From positions 1 through 14,524 of the forward strand of contig CAOJHG010000011.1 in the NCBI GenBank assembly GCA_948435975.1: DNA of 14,524 nt. Direction: 5' to 3'. This document shows positions 14,316 to 14,524 of the stretch, in pieces. Source of the stretch: an uncultured Oscillibacter sp. (GTDB lineage Bacteria; Bacillota; Clostridia; Oscillospirales; Oscillospiraceae). A program made the position numbers and the translations under genes. The notes beneath the pieces were generated by a model, which worked only from the letters and a program-made list of their open reading frames with translations, had not been told where the DNA came from and did not search any database. How positions within the stretch are numbered: position 1 is the first letter of the stretch; each line of letters opens with the position of its first letter.

Positions 14316-14365
14316 AAAAGTCACACGGGCAGTTGTCTGCTGCAGATAGCTGTCTGTGTGATTTT
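14316..14365. terminator. Strong long-stem terminator after the aldo/keto reductase
   Basis: Arms 14316-14332 and 14350-14365 pair along about 16 bp (AAAA, TCACAC, CAG with two G-T pairs) with one bulged G. The loop contains its own small hairpin (TCTGC-T-GCAGA). The 3' arm ends in TTTT and the 5' arm starts with AAAA, so it can work both ways. It lies 29 nt after the reductase stop. Confidence 0.75.
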
Positions 14366-14524
14366 GTTCATGGCTGTTTTCGTGTAAGGCTTTCTGGGAG
14401 TTATAAGAGCGGCGGAACATGCTTCGGCCTCCACGCTGGGACCAGTCTGCCCGCCGTCCTGGACGCGGAGAACCTCACCTGGACCCGCTCCTTTTTTGCG
14501 GCCAAACATCGGAAAGTAAGATAA
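14366..14524. other. Unassigned sequence at the right edge
   Basis: No gene is supported. A plus frame stays open to TAA at 14522-14524 (GTSLPAVLDAENLTWTRSFF), but it has no start with a ribosome site after the terminator, and I do not recognise it. It may be debris of a lost gene. Confidence 0.25.

Overview
The window looks like chromosome from a GC-rich, endospore-forming gut Firmicute (Clostridia, most like Oscillospiraceae/Ruminococcaceae). The reasons are strong AGGAGG-type ribosome sites, BclA-type collagen-like spore-surface proteins behind sigma-K-like promoters, a GntR/FCD regulator, a TRAP uptake system and KduD-like sugar-acid enzymes. There is no tRNA, rRNA, CRISPR array or insertion sequence that I can see. 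Taxonomy is inferred from style and gene content only.

Layout. (1) 1-361, minus strand: the 5' part of a ZIP-family metal transporter with a good promoter and a 6-bp-arm inverted repeat at the predicted transcript start, a candidate metal-sensor operator. (2) 579-1366, plus strand: one unrecognised 197-aa protein with its own promoter and a strong bidirectional terminator. (3) 1368-5943: a spore-surface (exosporium-like) cluster. On the minus strand are two tandem collagen-like proteins and a GT2/TPR glycosyltransferase. Divergent on the plus strand is a third, cysteine-rich paralogue with the same N-terminal module but no collagen repeat. Sigma-K-like -10 elements face both ways between them. 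(4) 6200-13179, plus strand: a sugar-acid (hexuronate/aldonate type) catabolic locus. It holds a GntR/FCD regulator, a mannonate-dehydratase-like enolase-superfamily protein, the TRAP genes dctP-dctQ-dctM, a zinc dehydrogenase and a KduD-like SDR, closed by a strong terminator. (5) 13221-14365, plus strand: an aldo/keto reductase with its own extended -10 promoter and terminator, then about 160 bp of unassigned sequence.

How the genes work together. In the spore-surface cluster the collagen-like proteins would form the hair-like nap, the glycosyltransferase would decorate them, and the cysteine-rich protein could be a cross-linked partner sharing the same docking module. In the catabolic locus the TRAP system would import a sugar acid, the two dehydrogenases would interconvert keto and hydroxy acids, and the dehydratase would make 2-keto-3-deoxygluconate. 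The kinase and aldolase for that product are not in the window.

Most notable: the catabolic operon carries an in-frame amber stop in the dehydratase (8200-8202) and a one-base frameshift in dctQ (about 9577-9581) while its other genes are open, and the TRAP binding protein has Phe where a lipobox Cys would be expected. Either the operon is decaying or the sequence has errors. The most novel-looking biology is the three-protein spore-surface set with a gap-free shared N-terminal module.
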